From: Sphagnum compactum
Taxonomy: Eukaryota > Bryophyta > Sphagnopsida > Sphagnales
DNA: 64,000 bases
NCBI GenBank assembly: GCA_965153455.1
Contig: OZ234498.1
Location: 9,300,001-9,364,000, forward strand
Direction: 5' to 3'
Positions 62,801-64,000 of the stretch are shown piece after piece. Position numbers and translations under genes: made by a program. Under the pieces are notes generated by a model. The model did not search any database. It saw only the letters and a list, made by a program, of their open reading frames with translations, and was not told the origin of the DNA. How positions within the stretch are numbered: position 1 is the stretch's first letter; every line of letters starts with the position of its first letter.

Positions 62801-64000
62801 TCTAACCTTTTCTCCCTGCAGCTTGAATGCCATTAATCAAGAGAGTGAGTTGATTTGTTTCGCTTGAGTCAAGGACATTCTCAAAGAGCTGTAGACCTTC
62901 AGCCACATTTATCTGCACAGAAGTGCAAACTTTTGATCACAACATCCATACAAACACTAAAACCATATCTTTTGCTTATGTACCTGGACAACCATGAAAA
63001 TTAGAACTGACTGTGTGTGAGCCAGTCTAAAACCGGCTAGCTCCCCTTGATACTGCTTCATTCTCTTGAGGCTTCCAATATGAAGGACTAACATGTTTCC
63101 TGCTACAATGCTTCAAACTCAAGATCTCACCATTTTGCCATCAACTGACTCAGAGCAACTGTAGTATTTTGAGGTCTTCCCAGTTGGAAGGTGTTGAGGA
63201 TCCTCTTCCTTTGAATCCTCTGGGGGTGAGAGCTTTTCTGCAATTCTCCATGTCAACATCCAAGTTGAATATTATATAACTTGTTGAAAGCAATAATCCA
63301 GGACAGATAAGAGAAATTGGGAGCTTTGATGCTCAATCCAGTCTAGCCGAGGATAATGGACTCTAGGGTTCTCCCCCAAAAGGCAGCTGTCTCATGCCAA
63401 ACTGCAGCTATGGTTCAGACTCAGGCAGCATCTCAGCAAATATTACCTGAGGAAGTTTGGCTTCAATGAGTGTTGCTAGAAGTGAAACCCACAAGAAAAG
63501 CTTCTTGCTAACAAAATACATCTGATTGAACCTGCAAACTGTCCGAATGATTCTGACAGGACTCAAAAGAATGTACTGGTATTCCTCTGTTTAAACCTTT
63601 CTTGCTCTTGATACGAATTTTGCAAGAGTAGCATTCCAAAAGATCGCCTTCTCCACACCTGCTCTGCTATCTCTCTTTGGACTCCAAGGTATTTGACCTT
63701 GAAGGGCCTCAACAACTTGGAGGGTCAAAAGTTGGTTGCTCCAAAGCCAATCTCAAAGGTACAAAGAAGAACTCATTGCAGTAGATGTACACACAACGCT
63801 TCACCATCATGCTGACTTTGCAAATATTGTCATGAAGTAGAAGGGGTGCTCATCACTTCATCCAAAAGAAGAGCAACTCCTTGAAAAGCAGACTATTCCA
63901 ATGGAGTAGAGGCAGAGGGCTTTTGTTTTGGGAGGGTTGAGGACTTACCTTCAGGTTGATCCAGGAGATGCCCCTCGGAATTGCCATTGAGACAATTATC
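59852..64000 (-). CDS. ALKBH10-like: ALKBH9/10-family 2-oxoglutarate/Fe(II) RNA demethylase, 3' part (gene runs off the right edge)
   Basis: The plant ALKBH9/10 family removes N6-methyladenosine from mRNA. Exons joining in phase: 63949-64000 (partial), 63131-63237, 62807-62912, 62524-62610, 61945-62141, 61378-61535 and 59852-60764 (stop at 59852-59854). The order of motifs is YYSCSESVDGKM, INVAEGLQLFENVLDSS, GFNGQGRDTIHFG, EPIPACLQVIIDRLV, VPDSCSIHILDEGD, LPPHIDHSHLERPF, SECSLVLG, PGDFKGAFHLSLPVG, SVLVLQGSSADIARHALSSS and PAKRISIML. The iron ligands His-x-Asp (HID) and a distal His (ARHA), plus KRIS, are all present. About 250 residues of Ser/Pro-rich tail follow, as in relatives. Oddity: the family's Asn-x-Tyr before DEGD reads His-Ile-Leu. 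The joint between 62524 and 62141 has alternatives. The N-terminal region lies outside the window. Confidence 0.85.

Noticed and set aside
63440-63525. Possible extra exon of the ALKBH9/10-like gene (KKLFLWVSLLATLIEAKLPQ)
   Set aside because: Its phase does not fit between 63949 and 63237, which join directly in phase 1; the peptide is also atypical for the family.

Overview
The window looks like nuclear DNA of a land plant with a repeat-rich, AT-rich genome. It has split genes with GT-AG introns, a KANADI-type transcription factor, a plant-type ALKBH9/10 RNA demethylase, and remnants of many plant transposon classes (hAT, MULE, pogo-like, CACTA MITE, Helitron, LINE). Divergent GARP residues and the degree of repeat decay suggest a fern, lycophyte or gymnosperm rather than a typical flowering plant, but this is only an impression.

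Layout. 1-2870 (minus) holds part of an unrecognised gene built from tandemly repeated exons, each encoding an 'APW-x-K-D-Q ... TAPYAT-x-x-N' module. 2.9-8.5 kb is intergenic, with simple repeats, foldbacks and a fresh 77-bp tandem duplication. 8532-12591 (minus) is a six-exon KANADI gene that can be joined exon by exon in phase, including a 26-nt microexon. A long CT-rich leader and probable promoter lie upstream, to about 14.35 kb. 14.4-19.6 kb is intergenic and contains an array of at least twelve degenerate hairpins at 17.9-19.0 kb.

19.8-33.3 kb is a dense island of dead transposons: a C2H2 gene relic, a pogo-like DDE transposase with many stops, a CACTA-type MITE, a MULE transposase with a SWIM finger, and gene fragments of an ABCG transporter fused in frame to a lipid-transfer-like protein. 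Clusters of 'GCAATACCC' subrepeats in both orientations punctuate the island. 33.3-37.1 kb has a GGTAGGT-rich repeat, an orphan GC-rich promoter-like island with two G-boxes, and two minisatellites. 37.6-39.1 kb is a LINE tail. 39.8-40.25 kb is a possible SINE-like chimera headed by the 5' end of U2 snRNA. 44845-45195 is a complete short Helitron. 49.65-51.9 kb is a decayed hAT transposase.

59852-64000 (minus) is the 3' two-thirds or so of an ALKBH9/10-family gene, running off the right edge. It keeps the HxD...H iron triad and the Lys-Arg near the C-terminal end of the fold, but the usual Asn-x-Tyr cofactor motif is changed.

The two well-supported host genes (KANADI and ALKBH9/10-like) do not obviously act together. 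The transposon relics are non-functional by sequence. No rRNA, tRNA, CRISPR array or prokaryotic feature was seen.
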